Source: Leisingera sp. NJS204 (GTDB lineage: Bacteria > Pseudomonadota > Alphaproteobacteria > Rhodobacterales > Rhodobacteraceae). Taken from it: 64,000 bases of DNA. Below, in pieces: positions 1 to 9,338 of the stretch. A program made the position numbers and the translations under genes. Each line of letters starts with the position of its first letter. Within the stretch, counting starts at the first letter, position 1. The notes below the pieces were generated by a model. It was not told the DNA's origin and did no database searches. It was given only the letters and a program-made list of their open reading frames with translations. Location: positions 1,851,501 to 1,915,500 of the forward strand of contig NZ_CP035417.1 of NCBI RefSeq assembly GCF_004123675.1, given 5' to 3'.

Positions 1-1139
1 CGCCTGAGCGTTTGGCGCAGCTGACCCGGTTGCGCCGCGCCCTGCACCAGATCCCGGAGGTCTCCGGCGCAGAGGAAAAGACCGCTGCCATGGTGGCGGA
101 CTATCTGCGCGGGCACTCCCCAGACCATCTGCTGACCTCCCTCGGCGGCCACGGTGTTGCTGCCGTCTATGAGGGCCGGGCGGGCGGCCCCACGGTCCTC
201 ATCCGCTGTGAACTCGACGGGCTGCCGATTGAGGAACTCTCGGATCACCCCTATCGATCCGCCCACGCGGGCCGCGGTCATCTCTGCGGCCATGATGGCC
301 ATATGACGATGGTTGCCGCACTGGCAGAGGACTTGGCGGCACAGCGCCCCGCGCAGGGCCGCGCCGTGCTTCTGTTCCAACCCGCTGAGGAAACCGGCAA
401 GGGTGCCGCGGCGGTGATTACTGATCCTGCATTCCAGCAAATCGCACCGGACTATGCCTTCTCCCTGCACAATCTGCCGGGGCTTCCGGTGGGACAGGTT
501 GCCTTGTGCTCCGGCGCAGCTAATTGCGCGTCGCGCGGAATGCGGATCAAACTGACCGGCAAGACCTCCCACGCTGCCGCGCCGCAGGACGGGGTGTCGC
601 CTGCAGGTGCCATTTCCCAGCTTCTGCCGGGCCTGGTTGCCTTGGGCAGCGGTGGTGATCCGGGGGCGGATTTTGCGCTGGTCACGCTGACCCATGCCCG
701 GCTGGGCGAAGCCGCCTTTGGCATCGCTCCGGGGGAGGGCGAGGTCTGGGCCACCCTGCGCACTGTCACTGATGCGCGGATGGACCAGCTCATTGCAGAT
801 GCCGCAGCACTGGCGGAACAGGTCTGCGCGGCCGAGGGGCTGGGGCTTTCAATTGAATTCGACGATGTCTTTGACGCCTGCACCAACCACCCGGAGGCGG
901 TGGAGGTGCTGCAGGCCGCCTGCGCCGCAGCCGGCCACCCGGCGCAGATGCGGGACTATCCGCAGCGCTGGTCCGAGGATTTCGGCCAGTTCGGCAAGCG
1001 CGCCAAGGCGGCGATGTTCTGGCTGGGTTCCGGCGAAGATCAGCCGCAGCTGCACAACCCGGATTTCGATTTCCCGGATGCGGCAATCCCGGCCGGCGCC
1101 GGGATCTTTCTGCACACGCTCAGAAACCTGCTGGGCTGA
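1..1139 (+). CDS. M20D family amidohydrolase (hippurate/N-acyl amino acid hydrolase type), 5' truncated
   Basis: Zinc-dependent amidohydrolase that would cleave N-acyl or amide bonds of amino-acid derivatives in the cytoplasm. The frame is open to the left edge (it reads PERLAQLTRLRR), so the true start lies outside the window; the TTG at 12 is only the first candidate start inside it. Counting from that TTG, the M20D signature CGHDGH lies at residues 92-97 and supplies the metal-binding Cys and His. It is followed by a QPAEETGKGA stretch with the catalytic Glu pair. About 375 residues are visible, close to the family's usual 380-400. It ends 3 nt before the convergent RcnB-like gene. Substrate cannot be told from sequence. 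Confidence 0.88.
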   Translation, partial: PERLAQLTRLRRALHQIPEVSGAEEKTAAMVADYLRGHSPDHLLTSLGGHGVAAVYEGRAGGPTVLIRCELDGLPIEELSDHPYRSAHAGRGHLCGHDGHMTMVAALAEDLAAQRPAQGRAVLLFQPAEETGKGAAAVITDPAFQQIAPDYAFSLHNLPGLPVGQVALCSGAANCASRGMRIKLTGKTSHAAAPQDGVSPAGAISQLLPGLVALGSGGDPGADFALVTLTHARLGEAAFGIAPGEGEVWATLRTVTDARMDQLIADAAALAEQVCAAEGLGLSIEFDDVFDACTNHPEAVEVLQAACAAAGHPAQMRDYPQRWSEDFGQFGKRAKAAMFWLGSGEDQPQLHNPDFDFPDAAIPAGAGIFLHTLRNLLG

Positions 1140-1142
1140 CTG

Positions 1143-1487
1143 TCAATTCACCAGCGCATCAACAACGGCAACTGCGCCGATGATGGCCAGCGTGTCTTTG
1201 ACCACCTCAAAGATATTGTCGCCCTGGCGCACATAGCGGTGCCCGTAGCGCGGCGGCTCCAGCCCCCAGCGGTGGTAGTCATCCACATAAATCCAATCAC
1301 CGCCTTGGATATGGCCGTGATCAGGGCCGTTTTTGGCGCGTTGGCGTTTCTTGACCTGGCCCGGCGCATAATGAGCCGCGCTGTTCTTGTGGCCCGGCGC
1401 CCATTTCGGCGGTCCTGCGTGGGACACTTCGGGGGCAAGGGCAAGACCCATGGCTGCTGCTGCGGCTGCCGCCATTACCTTCTTCAT
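1143..1487 (-). CDS. RcnB-like small periplasmic protein
   Basis: A 114-residue exported protein. Residues 1-24 form a signal peptide (KK at the start, an Ala-rich core, cleavage near SHA-GPP). The middle is Lys/Arg/His rich. The C-terminal half carries the RcnB-type pattern WIYVDDYHRWGLEPP followed by YRYV/DNIFEV-like strands and a hydrophobic end. RcnB of E. coli is a periplasmic protein that modulates nickel and cobalt efflux; most alphaproteobacterial relatives are uncharacterised, so the metal role is inference. The start has an AGGAAA ribosome site about 7 nt upstream. No efflux gene is adjacent. Confidence 0.75.
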   Translation of the reverse strand: MKKVMAAAAAAAMGLALAPEVSHAGPPKWAPGHKNSAAHYAPGQVKKRQRAKNGPDHGHIQGGDWIYVDDYHRWGLEPPRYGHRYVRQGDNIFEVVKDTLAIIGAVAVVDALVN

Positions 1488-1721
1488 TGCGGATTTCCTG
1501 TCGTCACTGCTTCTGCGCTTCAGTTGATCGAGACGGGCAGAAAAGGCAAATCCGCTGCGCTGGAAACCGCCGGCAGCAGCGGGCCGGCAGGCGGAGCTGT
1601 GCCGGTACGCGGCGGCGCGCAGGTTTCTGAATTTTGTGGCATTTCTGCACGAAGCCTGCGGCTGGCTGCACAGGTCGTGTGCAGGGGCACGCAGGGTGCC
1701 TGGTCACCTAGGCACGCGCAG

Positions 1722-1741
1722 GGCGGGCGAGTCCGCCCGCC
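1722..1741 (-). terminator. GC hairpin downstream of hpt, no U-tract
   Basis: A perfect 7-bp inverted repeat (GGCGGGC at 1722-1728, GCCCGCC at 1735-1741) with a 6-nt loop lies just after the hpt stop. No run of T follows on the minus strand, so intrinsic termination is uncertain; it could equally stabilise the mRNA 3' end. Confidence 0.4.
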
Positions 1742-1755
1742 GCTTGGGGCTTGGC

Positions 1756-2301
1756 CTAGTCCTCGCCGGTGAACCGCACTTTGCCGATATGCGGCAGGTT
1801 CCGGTTGCGCTGCGCATAGTCGATGCCATAACCGACAACAAATTCATCGGGGATTTCGAAACCCACCCAATCCGAGCGGAAATCCACTTCACGCCGCGAT
1901 GGCTTGTCCAGCAGCGCAATGGATTTCAGCCGCGCCGGATTGCGGCTTTGCAGCAGGTGGGTGACATGGTTCAGCGTGTGGCCGGTGTCGACGATGTCTT
2001 CCACAACCAGCACGTCACGCCCTTCGATTGCGCCGCGCAAGTCCTTGAGAATACGCACTTCCCGGCTGCTTTCCATTGAGTCGCCGTAAGATGATGCCTC
2101 GAGGAAATCAACCTCGATCGGCAGGTCCAGCTCACGCACCAGATCGGCGATGAATACGAAACTGCCGCGCAACAGGCCAACCACGACCAGCTTGTCAGTA
2201 TCGCGGAATTCAGCCTTGATTTCCCCGCAAAGCTCTTCGATCCGTGCTGCAATGGCCTTGGCCGAGATCATCACATCAATGACATATGGACGCTGTGACA
2301 T
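1756..2301 (-). CDS. hpt: Hypoxanthine phosphoribosyltransferase
   Basis: Purine salvage enzyme that makes IMP (and GMP) from hypoxanthine (guanine) and PRPP in the cytoplasm. The 181-residue length is typical. Visible motifs: the LLRGSFVF loop near residues 43-50, the flexible [10 protein letters not shown] loop at 70-79, and the PRPP-binding stretch [14 protein letters not shown] at 97-110 with the catalytic acidic pair. The purine-contacting part near DKPSRREVD also fits HPRT. It is divergent from the COQ10-like gene, with a 74-nt gap that must hold both promoters, and is followed by a GC hairpin. Confidence 0.95.
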   Translation of the reverse strand: MSQRPYVIDVMISAKAIAARIEELCGEIKAEFRDTDKLVVVGLLRGSFVFIADLVRELDLPIEVDFLEASSYGDSMESSREVRILKDLRGAIEGRDVLVVEDIVDTGHTLNHVTHLLQSRNPARLKSIALLDKPSRREVDFRSDWVGFEIPDEFVVGYGIDYAQRNRNLPHIGKVRFTGED

Positions 2302-2375
2302 GGCTGCCCCCTTGAATTTCCCGCGCGTTCATAGGACATGACGCGGCACAATTGTAGCAGAAAATCAGCAGGCCG

Positions 2376-2822
2376 ATGCCTACACACTCGGAAACCCGCC
2401 AGATGCCCTATTCGGCGCAGCAGATGTACGATCTGGTGGCTGATGTCGCGCAGTACCCGAAATTCCTGCCCTGGTGTGCCGCCGCCCGCATCCGCAGCCG
2501 CGCACCGATCGGCGGGGCCGAAGTGTTGGAGGCGGATCTGGTAATCTCCTTCAAGGTGTTCCGTGAACGCTTTGGCAGCCGGGTGACGCTGTATCCGGGC
2601 GAGCGTAAGATCGATACCGAATATCTGGACGGCCCATTTCGCTACATGAAGTCCCACTGGGCCTTTGCCCCGCGCGAGGACGGCACTTGCGATGTGTCTT
2701 TCTTTGTTGATTTCGAATTCAAGAACGCGGTGCTGCAGGGTATCATCGGCGTGGTCTTCAACGAGGCGATGCAGCGCATTGTGCGCGCTTTTGAACGCCG
2801 GGCGGCGGAGCTGTACACCTGA
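2376..2822 (+). CDS. COQ10/RatA-type START-domain protein
   Basis: A 148-residue polyketide cyclase/START-like protein. It begins with the family pattern MPYSAQQMYDLVADVAQYPKFLPWC (residues 10-34; this is where bound ubiquinone or lipid contacts start in relatives) and ends with FNEAMQRIVRAFERRA. In alphaproteobacteria this family is usually called coenzyme Q-binding protein COQ10; the E. coli homologue RatA was described as a ribosome association toxin. The mitochondrial Coq10 role, a chaperone for ubiquinone use, is the likelier one here. A weak AGG lies before the ATG. Confidence 0.88.
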   Translation: MPTHSETRQMPYSAQQMYDLVADVAQYPKFLPWCAAARIRSRAPIGGAEVLEADLVISFKVFRERFGSRVTLYPGERKIDTEYLDGPFRYMKSHWAFAPREDGTCDVSFFVDFEFKNAVLQGIIGVVFNEAMQRIVRAFERRAAELYT

Positions 2823-2917
2823 CACGCGCTTTGACCGGCATTTCTGAATTGACTTGAGGCGGGCTTGAAGTTGTATCGGGGCTGGTCTCAATATCAATCA
2901 GGAAGGGTTGCGCCGGG

Positions 2918-3559
2918 ATGGAACAGGATTTTTGGCAGGCGCGCTGGCGCGAGAACCGGATCGGCTTTCACGAAGATGCGCCCAACACCCTGCTGACGCA
3001 GCATTTTCCAAAGCTGGGCTTGCACGCGGGCCAGTCGGTTTTTGTGCCGCTTTGCGGTAAGGCACTGGACCTGGACTGGCTGTGCACCCAAGGGCTGCAG
3101 GTATCCGGGATTGAATTCAATCAGGGCGCTGTTGAGGAGGTTTTTGCCCGCCAGGGTCTGGAGCCTGAGGTGATCCGGCAAGGGGACCTTATATGTTTCC
3201 AGGCGGGCGCTCTGACCCTTTTTGCGGGTGACTTCTTTGCGCTGACCCCGGCGCATATTGGCCAAGTGGATGTAATTTACGACCGGGCGGCACTGGTCGC
3301 GGTCAAGCCTGAGGATCGCGAGGCCTATGCCGCGCACATCAACAGGATTGCAGGCCCGGCACAACAGTTGCTGGTCGGGTTTGATTATGACCAGTCTTTG
3401 ATGCAGGGACCGCCGTTTTCGGTGCCAGGTGAAACTGTGCAGACATTGTATCAGGAAACCCATGCAATCACGCTTGCCGAGGAACGTGCGGCAGACGGCC
3501 GGATCGGTGAGCGCTGCAATGCGCTGGAGCAGGCCTGGCTGCTGAAACCGCTGGTTTAG
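2918..3559 (+). CDS. tpm: Thiopurine S-methyltransferase family protein
   Basis: SAM-dependent methyltransferase of the TPMT family. Bacterial members methylate thiopurines and, in Pseudomonas, tellurite or selenite; the natural substrate is usually unknown. The 213-residue length is right for the bacterial form. The N-terminal DFWQARWRENRIGFHE pattern at residues 4-19 and the SAM-binding loop VFVPLCGKALDLDWL at 41-55 are diagnostic, and VDVIYDRAALVAV further on matches the family's post-motif region. Monocistronic, convergent with amtB. Confidence 0.9.
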   Translation: MEQDFWQARWRENRIGFHEDAPNTLLTQHFPKLGLHAGQSVFVPLCGKALDLDWLCTQGLQVSGIEFNQGAVEEVFARQGLEPEVIRQGDLICFQAGALTLFAGDFFALTPAHIGQVDVIYDRAALVAVKPEDREAYAAHINRIAGPAQQLLVGFDYDQSLMQGPPFSVPGETVQTLYQETHAITLAEERAADGRIGERCNALEQAWLLKPLV

Positions 3560-3568
3560 AACGCAAGA

Positions 3569-3609
3569 CGGGCCCCCGAGGGGACCCGCCCGGTGCGGAA
3601 ATTGCACCG
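3569..3609. terminator. Tandem GC hairpins between convergent tpm and amtB
   Basis: A stem with one A-C mismatch (CGGGCCCCC against GGGGACCCG) is followed by a perfect 6-bp stem (CGGTGC at 3591-3596, GCACCG at 3604-3609). There is no U-tract. The position between two convergent genes suggests shared transcription end. Confidence 0.35.
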
Positions 3610-3644
3610 TCTGCCGTGAGGGGCGGCATGCGCCATAGCCGGGG

Positions 3645-4826
3645 TCAGCTGTTCATGTCGTACGCACGCTCACCATGTACTGAAAGATCGAGGCCGTTGG
3701 TCTCGCTTTCAAGATCCACGCGCAAAGACGTGATGAAAGCGGAGATTTTCACCAGCGCAATGGTCACAGCCACGGTAAAGACACCGACAATGGCCAGCCC
3801 GCCCAGCTGCGCGGCCCAGGTGCCGGCGCCGAAGACCGCAATCATGATGGTGCCAAAGATACCGCCGACGCCATGCACGGCAAACACATCCAGCGTGTCG
3901 TCGATCTGCATCTTGTTGCGCACCAGGTTGACCATCTCCTGACACAGCACGCCGGCAATGGCGCCGATGATCAGTGCCTCCACCGGGGTGACAAAGCCGG
4001 AGGCCGGGGTGATAGAGGCAAGCCCCGCAATGGTGCCGGTGACCAGACCCACCAGCGACGCCTTGCCGTATTTGATCTTTTCCCACATCGCCCAGCTGAG
4101 CGACGCAGTAGCAGCAGAGATATGTGTCACCGTCAGCGCCATTGCGGCCCCGCCGTCGGCGGCCAGCTGCGAGCCGCCATTGAAGCCGAACCAGCCGACC
4201 CACAGCATCGCGGCCCCGATCATCACATAGCCGGGATTGTGCGGCGGGATGGCGCGGTTTTTACGCGGGCCAAGGTAGAAGGCGATGATCAGCGCAGCGA
4301 TACCTGCGGTCTCATGCACCACGATGCCGCCGGCAAAGTCCTTCACACCCGTTTCACCGAAGATACCGCCATCGGCCAGGAAACCGCCGCCCCAGATCCA
4401 ATGCACCACCGGCGCATAGCACAGCAGCATCCAAAGCCCCGAGAACACGAGGACAAAGCCAAAGCCCACCCGCTCCACATAGGCGCCGACGATCAGCGCG
4501 GGGGTGATGATGGCAAATGTCATCTGGAAGGCAAAAAACAGAACCTCGGGCAATGTGCCGGACAGGCTGTCTGCGGTGACACCGTTCAGGAACATTTTGT
4601 CCAGCCCGCCCCACAGGCCGCTGGTGCCGCTGCCAAAGGCGATTGTGTAGCCGAAGGCGAGCCACAGAACGCTCATCAAACAGGCAATGGCGTAGCAATG
4701 CATAAAGACGCTGAGAACATTGCGGGCACGTACAAGCCCGCCGTAAAACAAGGCCAGCCCTGGCAGTGTCATAAAAAGGACCAGGGCCGTGGCCACAATG
4801 ATCCATGCGGTATCCGCTCCGTTCAT
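3645..4826 (-). CDS. amtB: Ammonium transporter Amt/MEP/Rh family
   Basis: Inner-membrane ammonium channel, about 11 membrane segments, 393 residues. The frame opens upstream at 4919, but the ATG at 4826 is preferred because GGAAGGAA lies 6-7 nt upstream and the protein then begins MNGADTAWII as in relatives without a cleaved signal. The twin pore histidines are visible: H171 in DFAGGIVVHETAG and H318 in DVFAVHGVGG. A glnK/glnB partner normally sits beside amtB, but none is present next to it here. The 5' leader holds overlapping hairpins (see the separate feature). Expression is probably nitrogen controlled, but I see no sigma54 site. Confidence 0.95.
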   Translation of the reverse strand: MNGADTAWIIVATALVLFMTLPGLALFYGGLVRARNVLSVFMHCYAIACLMSVLWLAFGYTIAFGSGTSGLWGGLDKMFLNGVTADSLSGTLPEVLFFAFQMTFAIITPALIVGAYVERVGFGFVLVFSGLWMLLCYAPVVHWIWGGGFLADGGIFGETGVKDFAGGIVVHETAGIAALIIAFYLGPRKNRAIPPHNPGYVMIGAAMLWVGWFGFNGGSQLAADGGAAMALTVTHISAATASLSWAMWEKIKYGKASLVGLVTGTIAGLASITPASGFVTPVEALIIGAIAGVLCQEMVNLVRNKMQIDDTLDVFAVHGVGGIFGTIMIAVFGAGTWAAQLGGLAIVGVFTVAVTIALVKISAFITSLRVDLESETNGLDLSVHGERAYDMNS

Positions 4827-4886
4827 CCGAGTGTTCCTTCCCCTTGAAAAACCGGTGAGGTCAGGAGAAAGCGGAAAACCTGCGCG

Positions 4887-4976
4887 AAAAAAAGCGGCAG
4901 AGGTTCGCAAGCCGCACAATTCGGCGGCTTTTTTGCAAGTGCCGGTTTTTTGGGCAGGCTTTTGCAGGTGCTGCCC
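4887..4976 (-). promoter_or_regulatory. Overlapping hairpins in the pncC-amtB intergenic region
   Basis: Read on the minus strand after pncC there are three stems: GGGCAG/CTGCCC (4971-4976 with 4952-4957), AAGCCGC/GCGGCTT (4924-4930 with 4909-4915) and GCGGC/GCCGC (4911-4915 with 4894-4898) followed by seven U (4887-4893). The second and third stems share 4911-4915, so they exclude each other. The third can act as a terminator of the ispDF operon ahead of amtB; whether the alternation is regulatory is inference. Confidence 0.4.
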
Positions 4977-4990
4977 GGAATGCGGCCGGT

Positions 4991-5464
4991 TTACGAAATT
5001 GCCTGCACCAGCAGGAACAGCGCGTGATCGCGGGCCGCTGTTCGGACATTGGCGCGGCCAATGGCGCCGAAGTCCTCGGTTTCAGTCACCGCAGGATAGC
5101 CTGCACGCGCCAGGCCAAAACAGACGCGGCCCTCGGGTTTGAACTCTGATCCGCCGGGACCGGCGATGCCGGTGACAGAGACCGCGAGCGAAACACCTGC
5201 CTTTGTCACGGCCCCTGCGGCCATCTCAGCCGCGACCTCCTCGCTGACCGCCCCTTTGGCGTCCAGAGTTTCCGCCTTCACGCCCAGCATCTGCATCTTG
5301 GCGTTGTTGGAATAGGTGACAAAGCCGCGGTCGACCACGGCGGAGGAGCCGGGAACATCCGTCAGCGCCGCGGCAATCATGCCGCCGGTGCAGCTTTCGG
5401 CGGTGGCAATGGTGAGACCTGCCGCCTTTGCCTGGGTGATCAGTTTTGCCACATCCACACTCAT
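4991..5464 (-). CDS. pncC: CinA-family nicotinamide-nucleotide amidohydrolase (PncC domain only)
   Basis: Converts nicotinamide mononucleotide to nicotinate mononucleotide in NAD recycling. At 157 residues it is the stand-alone C-terminal CinA domain, without the N-terminal COG1058 part. The family signatures TIATAESCTGGMIAAALTD (residues 18-36) and VSLAVSVTGIAGPGG are both complete. Its ATG overlaps the pgpA stop by 4 nt (ATGA), so it is translationally coupled as the last gene of ispDF-pgpA-pncC. Confidence 0.93.
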   Translation of the reverse strand: MSVDVAKLITQAKAAGLTIATAESCTGGMIAAALTDVPGSSAVVDRGFVTYSNNAKMQMLGVKAETLDAKGAVSEEVAAEMAAGAVTKAGVSLAVSVTGIAGPGGSEFKPEGRVCFGLARAGYPAVTETEDFGAIGRANVRTAARDHALFLLVQAIS

Positions 5465-5958
5465 AATCCCAGTACCCCGTGCGAGAAGCCGGCCAGCAGG
5501 GCAACGCCGATGGCGGCCATGATGCCGGCGATGACATCATCCATCATAACACCAAACGGGCCCTCTTTGCGATCAGCCCAGCCGACAGGGCCGGGTTTCC
5601 AGATGTCGAACAGGCGGAACAGCAGGAACGCGCTGATCCAGCCAGGCCAAAGTGCGGTGATAGGAATGCCATGCGCCCAGGCCGGATAGGAGATGGCCCA
5701 AAGCGCGATCCACTGGCCTGCGACCTCATCCACCACGATTTCCGATGGGTCGTGGTCGTCGCTGCCGGCGGTCATGATCTTGGTCGCCCAGATGCCAGCG
5801 GGGATGCAGGCAAGGGTCGCCAGGGCCAGCAAGGGAAATCCGCCCAGCTGATGCAGCCCGTAGGCCAAGGGCAGGGCGGCCAGCGATCCCCAGGTGCCAG
5901 GGGCCGGGCGGATGTAACCAACGCCGCAGACGGTGCCGATCATCTGCGCCGGTGTCAT
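5461..5958 (-). CDS. pgpA: Phosphatidylglycerophosphatase A
   Basis: Membrane phosphatase that dephosphorylates phosphatidylglycerol phosphate, the last step of phosphatidylglycerol synthesis. The 165 residues contain the PgpA motifs [19 protein letters not shown] (13-31), [14 protein letters not shown] (about 70-83) and [15 protein letters not shown], with hydrophobic segments between. It overlaps the ispDF stop and the pncC start by 4 nt each, so the three form one coupled operon. Confidence 0.95.
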   Translation of the reverse strand: MTPAQMIGTVCGVGYIRPAPGTWGSLAALPLAYGLHQLGGFPLLALATLACIPAGIWATKIMTAGSDDHDPSEIVVDEVAGQWIALWAISYPAWAHGIPITALWPGWISAFLLFRLFDIWKPGPVGWADRKEGPFGVMMDDVIAGIMAAIGVALLAGFSHGVLGL

Positions 5959-7091
5959 GTCTTCACCAAAGCAGCGGTGGCGATGGCGGCGATGCCCTCG
6001 CCGCGGCCGGTGAAGCCGAGGCGTTCAGACGTGGTGGCCTTGATCGAAACCCTGTCAGCCTCGATACCCAGGATTTGGGCCATGACGTCACGCATGCGGG
6101 CCGCGTGGGGGCCGACTTTGGGGTATTCACAGACCAGGGTGCAATCGACGTTCGACAGGGTGAAGCCCATCTCGCGCGCCAGATTGGCGGCATGGCGCAG
6201 GAAAATCTCGCTGGCAGCACCCTTCCACTGCGGATCGGAGGGCGGGAAATGCTGGCCAATGTCGCCGCGGGCCAATGCGCCATAGATCGCATCGGTGACG
6301 GCGTGCATCCCGACATCGGCGTCGGAGTGGCCTTGCAGGGTTTTCTCATGCGGGATTTCGACACCGCAAAGGATCACGCTGTCACCGGGGCCGAACCGGT
6401 GCACGTCGTAGCCATTGCCAAGCCTGATATCCATGTCAGCTCCCAGAATGCGTTCCGCCCGGGTAAAATCCTCGGGGCGGGTGATTTTGATATTGTCCGG
6501 CTCGCCCGGAATGATTGCAACGTCAAGACCTGCGGCGCGCGCAACTTCTACATCATCTGCGGCACCGCCGGGATGGGCGTTGTGGGCAGCGAGGATTGCG
6601 CCGTAGCGGAACCCTTGCGGGGTCTGCGCCGCAAATAAGCCGTTGCGGTCCTGAGTCCCCGTGACGGTGTTCTCTTCGCCAGTCCACAGCGCGTCGGTCA
6701 CAGCAAGCGCCGGGGCTGCTGCAGGTACCTCATCCAAGGCATTGAGAATGCTGTGGATCAGATCGCTGCTGACACAGGGGCGGGCGGCGTCGTGGATCAG
6801 CACTTTTTCCACGCCATGCCTCTCCAGAGCCTTCAACCCGTTCAGGGCAGAGACTGCGCGTTCGGCACCGCCCTCGGCCACGATCAGGCTGGGGCGACCG
6901 GAGAATTCGTCCCAAGCGGCGGTGTCATCGGGCGACAGCACAAGCACCGTGAGATCCACACCTGCTTTGTCAAAGGCCTCCAGCGTCCAATCAATCACCC
7001 GGCGGGTTTTCAGCGGACGCCATTGTTTCGGCGTGCCGCCGCCTGCACGGGTGCCTCGGCCGGCGGCGACGATCAGGGCTGCGGTGGTCAT
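5955..7091 (-). CDS. ispDF: Bifunctional IspD-IspF isoprenoid enzyme
   Basis: Catalyses two non-consecutive MEP-pathway steps: 2-C-methyl-D-erythritol 4-phosphate cytidylyltransferase (IspD) and 2-C-methyl-D-erythritol 2,4-cyclodiphosphate synthase (IspF). From the ATG at 7091 it is 378 residues. IspD covers about 1-218 with the nucleotide loop [15 protein letters not shown] (5-19) and [11 protein letters not shown] (97-107). IspF covers 220-378, starting [13 protein letters not shown] with metal ligands D229 and H231, then [15 protein letters not shown] (H263). The frame stays open to 7598, but the upstream residues do not resemble the family. Such fusions are usual in alphaproteobacteria. 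Confidence 0.95.
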   Translation of the reverse strand: MTTAALIVAAGRGTRAGGGTPKQWRPLKTRRVIDWTLEAFDKAGVDLTVLVLSPDDTAAWDEFSGRPSLIVAEGGAERAVSALNGLKALERHGVEKVLIHDAARPCVSSDLIHSILNALDEVPAAAPALAVTDALWTGEENTVTGTQDRNGLFAAQTPQGFRYGAILAAHNAHPGGAADDVEVARAAGLDVAIIPGEPDNIKITRPEDFTRAERILGADMDIRLGNGYDVHRFGPGDSVILCGVEIPHEKTLQGHSDADVGMHAVTDAIYGALARGDIGQHFPPSDPQWKGAASEIFLRHAANLAREMGFTLSNVDCTLVCEYPKVGPHAARMRDVMAQILGIEADRVSIKATTSERLGFTGRGEGIAAIATAALVKT

Positions 7092-7272
7092 GCGGGCCTC
7101 ATGATAAGTTCGGCATTTGTTTATGAGGTGGCGCAGGGATAGGCAATCACCCCACGGAATGTGCCTGAAAAATAGGCAAGTGGTGATTTGCTGTGCCTTG
7201 CAAAGCGCAGTTTCATTGCTGCATAGCAAAGGCTTCGGGTAAAAACCTTTCAGTTGCACAAGGATTAGGCAG

Positions 7273-8259
7273 TTGTCCTTCACGCTTGGAACCACCTCCA
7301 TGTCTCCGCCGATCGCGCTGGCGCCGATGGCTGGAATCACCGACCGTCCGTTCCGGGATCTGGTCCGCTCTTTCGGGGCGGGGCTGATGGTGAGTGAGAT
7401 GGTGGCAAGCCAGGAGATGGTACAGGCCAAGCCTGGCGTGCGCGAACGGGCGGAGCTGAGCGCAGATGTGGAGAACACTGCGGTGCAGCTGGCCGGACGG
7501 GATGAATACTGGATTTCCGAGGCCGCGAAACACGTCGTCGGGCAGGGCGCGCGGATCATTGACATCAACATGGGCTGCCCGGCCAAGAAGGTGACCAATG
7601 GTTATTCAGGCTCAGCCCTGCTGAAGACGCCGGATCACGCGCTGCGGCTGATCGAGGCGGTGGTCGGTGCGGTGGATGTGCCGGTGACGCTAAAGACCCG
7701 GCTGGGCTGGGATGACAACTGCCTGAACGCGCCGGACGTGGGGCGGCGGGCCTGCGATGCCGGCGTGCAGATGATTACGATTCATGGCCGCACCCGCTGC
7801 CAGTTCTACAAGGGTTCGGCCGATTGGCCGGCGATCCGGACGGTGAAGGACGCTGTGACAGTGCCGCTGCTGGCCAATGGCGATATTGTAGATACGGCAA
7901 CTGCGCGGCAGGCGCTGGAGCTTTCGGGTGCGGACGGTGTGATGATCGGGCGCGGCGCCGAAGGCAAGCCCTGGCTGCTTGCTCAGGTGGCCCATGAGCT
8001 ATGGGGTGCGCCGGCACCGAATGTGCCGGAAGGTGATGCGTTGATCCTTATGGTTTCAGAGCATTACAAGGCGATGTTGGAGTTTTACGGGCAGGACCTG
8101 GGCGTGCGCGTCGCGCGCAAGCATCTGGGCTGGTACATGGATGAGTCCGGGACCGGCCCCGCGATGCGCCGGGCGGTGCTGACGCAAAAAGACCCGGCAG
8201 AGGTCCTGGCCCTGCTGCCGGAGGCGCTGAGCGCGCAAGATGCGGAGGCCGCTGCATGA
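7273..8259 (+). CDS. dusB: tRNA-dihydrouridine synthase, DusB/NifR3 type
   Basis: FMN enzyme that reduces uridine to dihydrouridine in tRNA; formerly nifR3 in Rhodobacter, where it heads the ntrBC operon. 328 residues. The TTG at 7273 is chosen because AAGGA lies 8 nt upstream and the resulting N terminus ([12 protein letters not shown] before [15 protein letters not shown]) has the usual spacing; the ATG at 7300 would leave it short. The catalytic Cys is in NMGCPAKKV, and the [18 protein letters not shown] and [15 protein letters not shown] stretches are typical. It overlaps ntrB by 4 nt. Confidence 0.95.
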   Translation: MSFTLGTTSMSPPIALAPMAGITDRPFRDLVRSFGAGLMVSEMVASQEMVQAKPGVRERAELSADVENTAVQLAGRDEYWISEAAKHVVGQGARIIDINMGCPAKKVTNGYSGSALLKTPDHALRLIEAVVGAVDVPVTLKTRLGWDDNCLNAPDVGRRACDAGVQMITIHGRTRCQFYKGSADWPAIRTVKDAVTVPLLANGDIVDTATARQALELSGADGVMIGRGAEGKPWLLAQVAHELWGAPAPNVPEGDALILMVSEHYKAMLEFYGQDLGVRVARKHLGWYMDESGTGPAMRRAVLTQKDPAEVLALLPEALSAQDAEAAA

Positions 8260-9335
8260 TGGACAGTGCCGCCCTCTGGGCCTCTCTGCCAGTGCCCGCG
8301 TTCCTGATCGATTCCCGGGACAGGATCGCCGATGTGAATGCGGCGGGTGAGGGATTTCTGAATACCTCGCGCAAGGCGCTGGTGGGGCAGCCCGTTTGGG
8401 ACACGCTGGCCATTGACGCGCCGATTGAAGAAGCCTTTGCCCGCGCCCGTGTTCAGGGCACGCCGCTGTTCGTGAATGACATAGATGTCGGTTCGGGCAG
8501 CCGGGCGCCGCTGCAATGCGGGGTGCAGATCGCCCCTTTGCAGGGGCAGGAGGGTGTGATGCTGCTGATGGTCACCCCGCGCGAACTTGCCGGGCGGATG
8601 ACCCAGACTCATTCGGCGAAATCTGCCGCCGCCTCGGCCATTGGCATGGCGGAGATGCTGGCGCATGAGATCAAGAACCCGTTGGCGGGGATCACCGGCG
8701 CGGCCCAGCTATTGAGTATGAACCTGAGGTCCGAAGACTTGGAACTGACTGAACTGATCGTCAGCGAAAGCCGCCGGATCGTGAAGCTTCTGGATCAGGT
8801 GGAGCAGTTCGGAAACCTGACCGGGCCGGCCTTCAAACCTGTGAATCTGCATGATGTTCTGGACCGGGCGCGGCGCTCGGCGCTGCTGGGGTTTGGGGCC
8901 CGCATGACTATAACGGAAAACTATGATCCCTCGCTGCCGATGGCCTGGGGGGATGCGGATCAGCTGCTGCAGGTGGTGCTGAACCTTCTTAAGAATGCAT
9001 CGGAAGCGGCTGATAATAAGGGTGGAAATATTTCCATCCGTACTTTTTATGAGCATTCCTTCCGGCTGCGCCGCAGTGATGGAACAGGTAAGCTTCTGCC
9101 GCTGCAAATTGAAATCTGCGACGACGGGCCGGGGCTGCCGGAGAAGATCAAGGATGACATATTCGACCCGTTTGTATCGGGCCGGGAGAATGGCACCGGG
9201 CTGGGGCTTGCATTGGTGAGCAAGATCCTCTCGGAGCATAATGGCTGGATATCCGTAAGCTCGGTTCCCGGGCGCACGCTGTTCCGGCTGTCGCTGTCGC
9301 GCGTGCCGCGTGACGCAAAACCGCAGGAGAGCTGA
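8256..9335 (+). CDS. ntrB: Nitrogen regulation sensor histidine kinase NtrB
   Basis: Cytoplasmic kinase/phosphatase that relays nitrogen status (through PII proteins in relatives) to NtrC. 359 residues with no membrane segment: a PAS-like N terminus (about 8-110), HisKA with EMLAHEIKNPLAGITGA (phospho-acceptor His137), and a HATPase domain with NLLKNASEAAD, EICDDGPGLPEKI and GRENGTGLGLALVSKI. The start overlaps dusB (ATGA), and ntrC begins 3 nt after its stop, so all three are one operon. Confidence 0.95.
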   Translation: MMDSAALWASLPVPAFLIDSRDRIADVNAAGEGFLNTSRKALVGQPVWDTLAIDAPIEEAFARARVQGTPLFVNDIDVGSGSRAPLQCGVQIAPLQGQEGVMLLMVTPRELAGRMTQTHSAKSAAASAIGMAEMLAHEIKNPLAGITGAAQLLSMNLRSEDLELTELIVSESRRIVKLLDQVEQFGNLTGPAFKPVNLHDVLDRARRSALLGFGARMTITENYDPSLPMAWGDADQLLQVVLNLLKNASEAADNKGGNISIRTFYEHSFRLRRSDGTGKLLPLQIEICDDGPGLPEKIKDDIFDPFVSGRENGTGLGLALVSKILSEHNGWISVSSVPGRTLFRLSLSRVPRDAKPQES

Positions 9336-9338
9336 TCC

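Noticed and set aside
1488-1755. Short frames in both strands between the RcnB-like gene and hpt
   Set aside because: None has a ribosome site or family-like translation; only the GC hairpin at 1722-1741 is supported.
3873-4847. A 324-codon plus-strand frame opposite amtB, and similar long antisense frames opposite trkA, hemB, gyrA and ctaA
   Set aside because: All lie in frames antisense to well-supported genes, with His/Arg/Gln-rich translations typical of GC-biased shadow frames.
4827-4990. Possible sigma54 promoter for amtB
   Set aside because: No GG-N10-GC element with the -24/-12 context was found on the minus strand of this gap.
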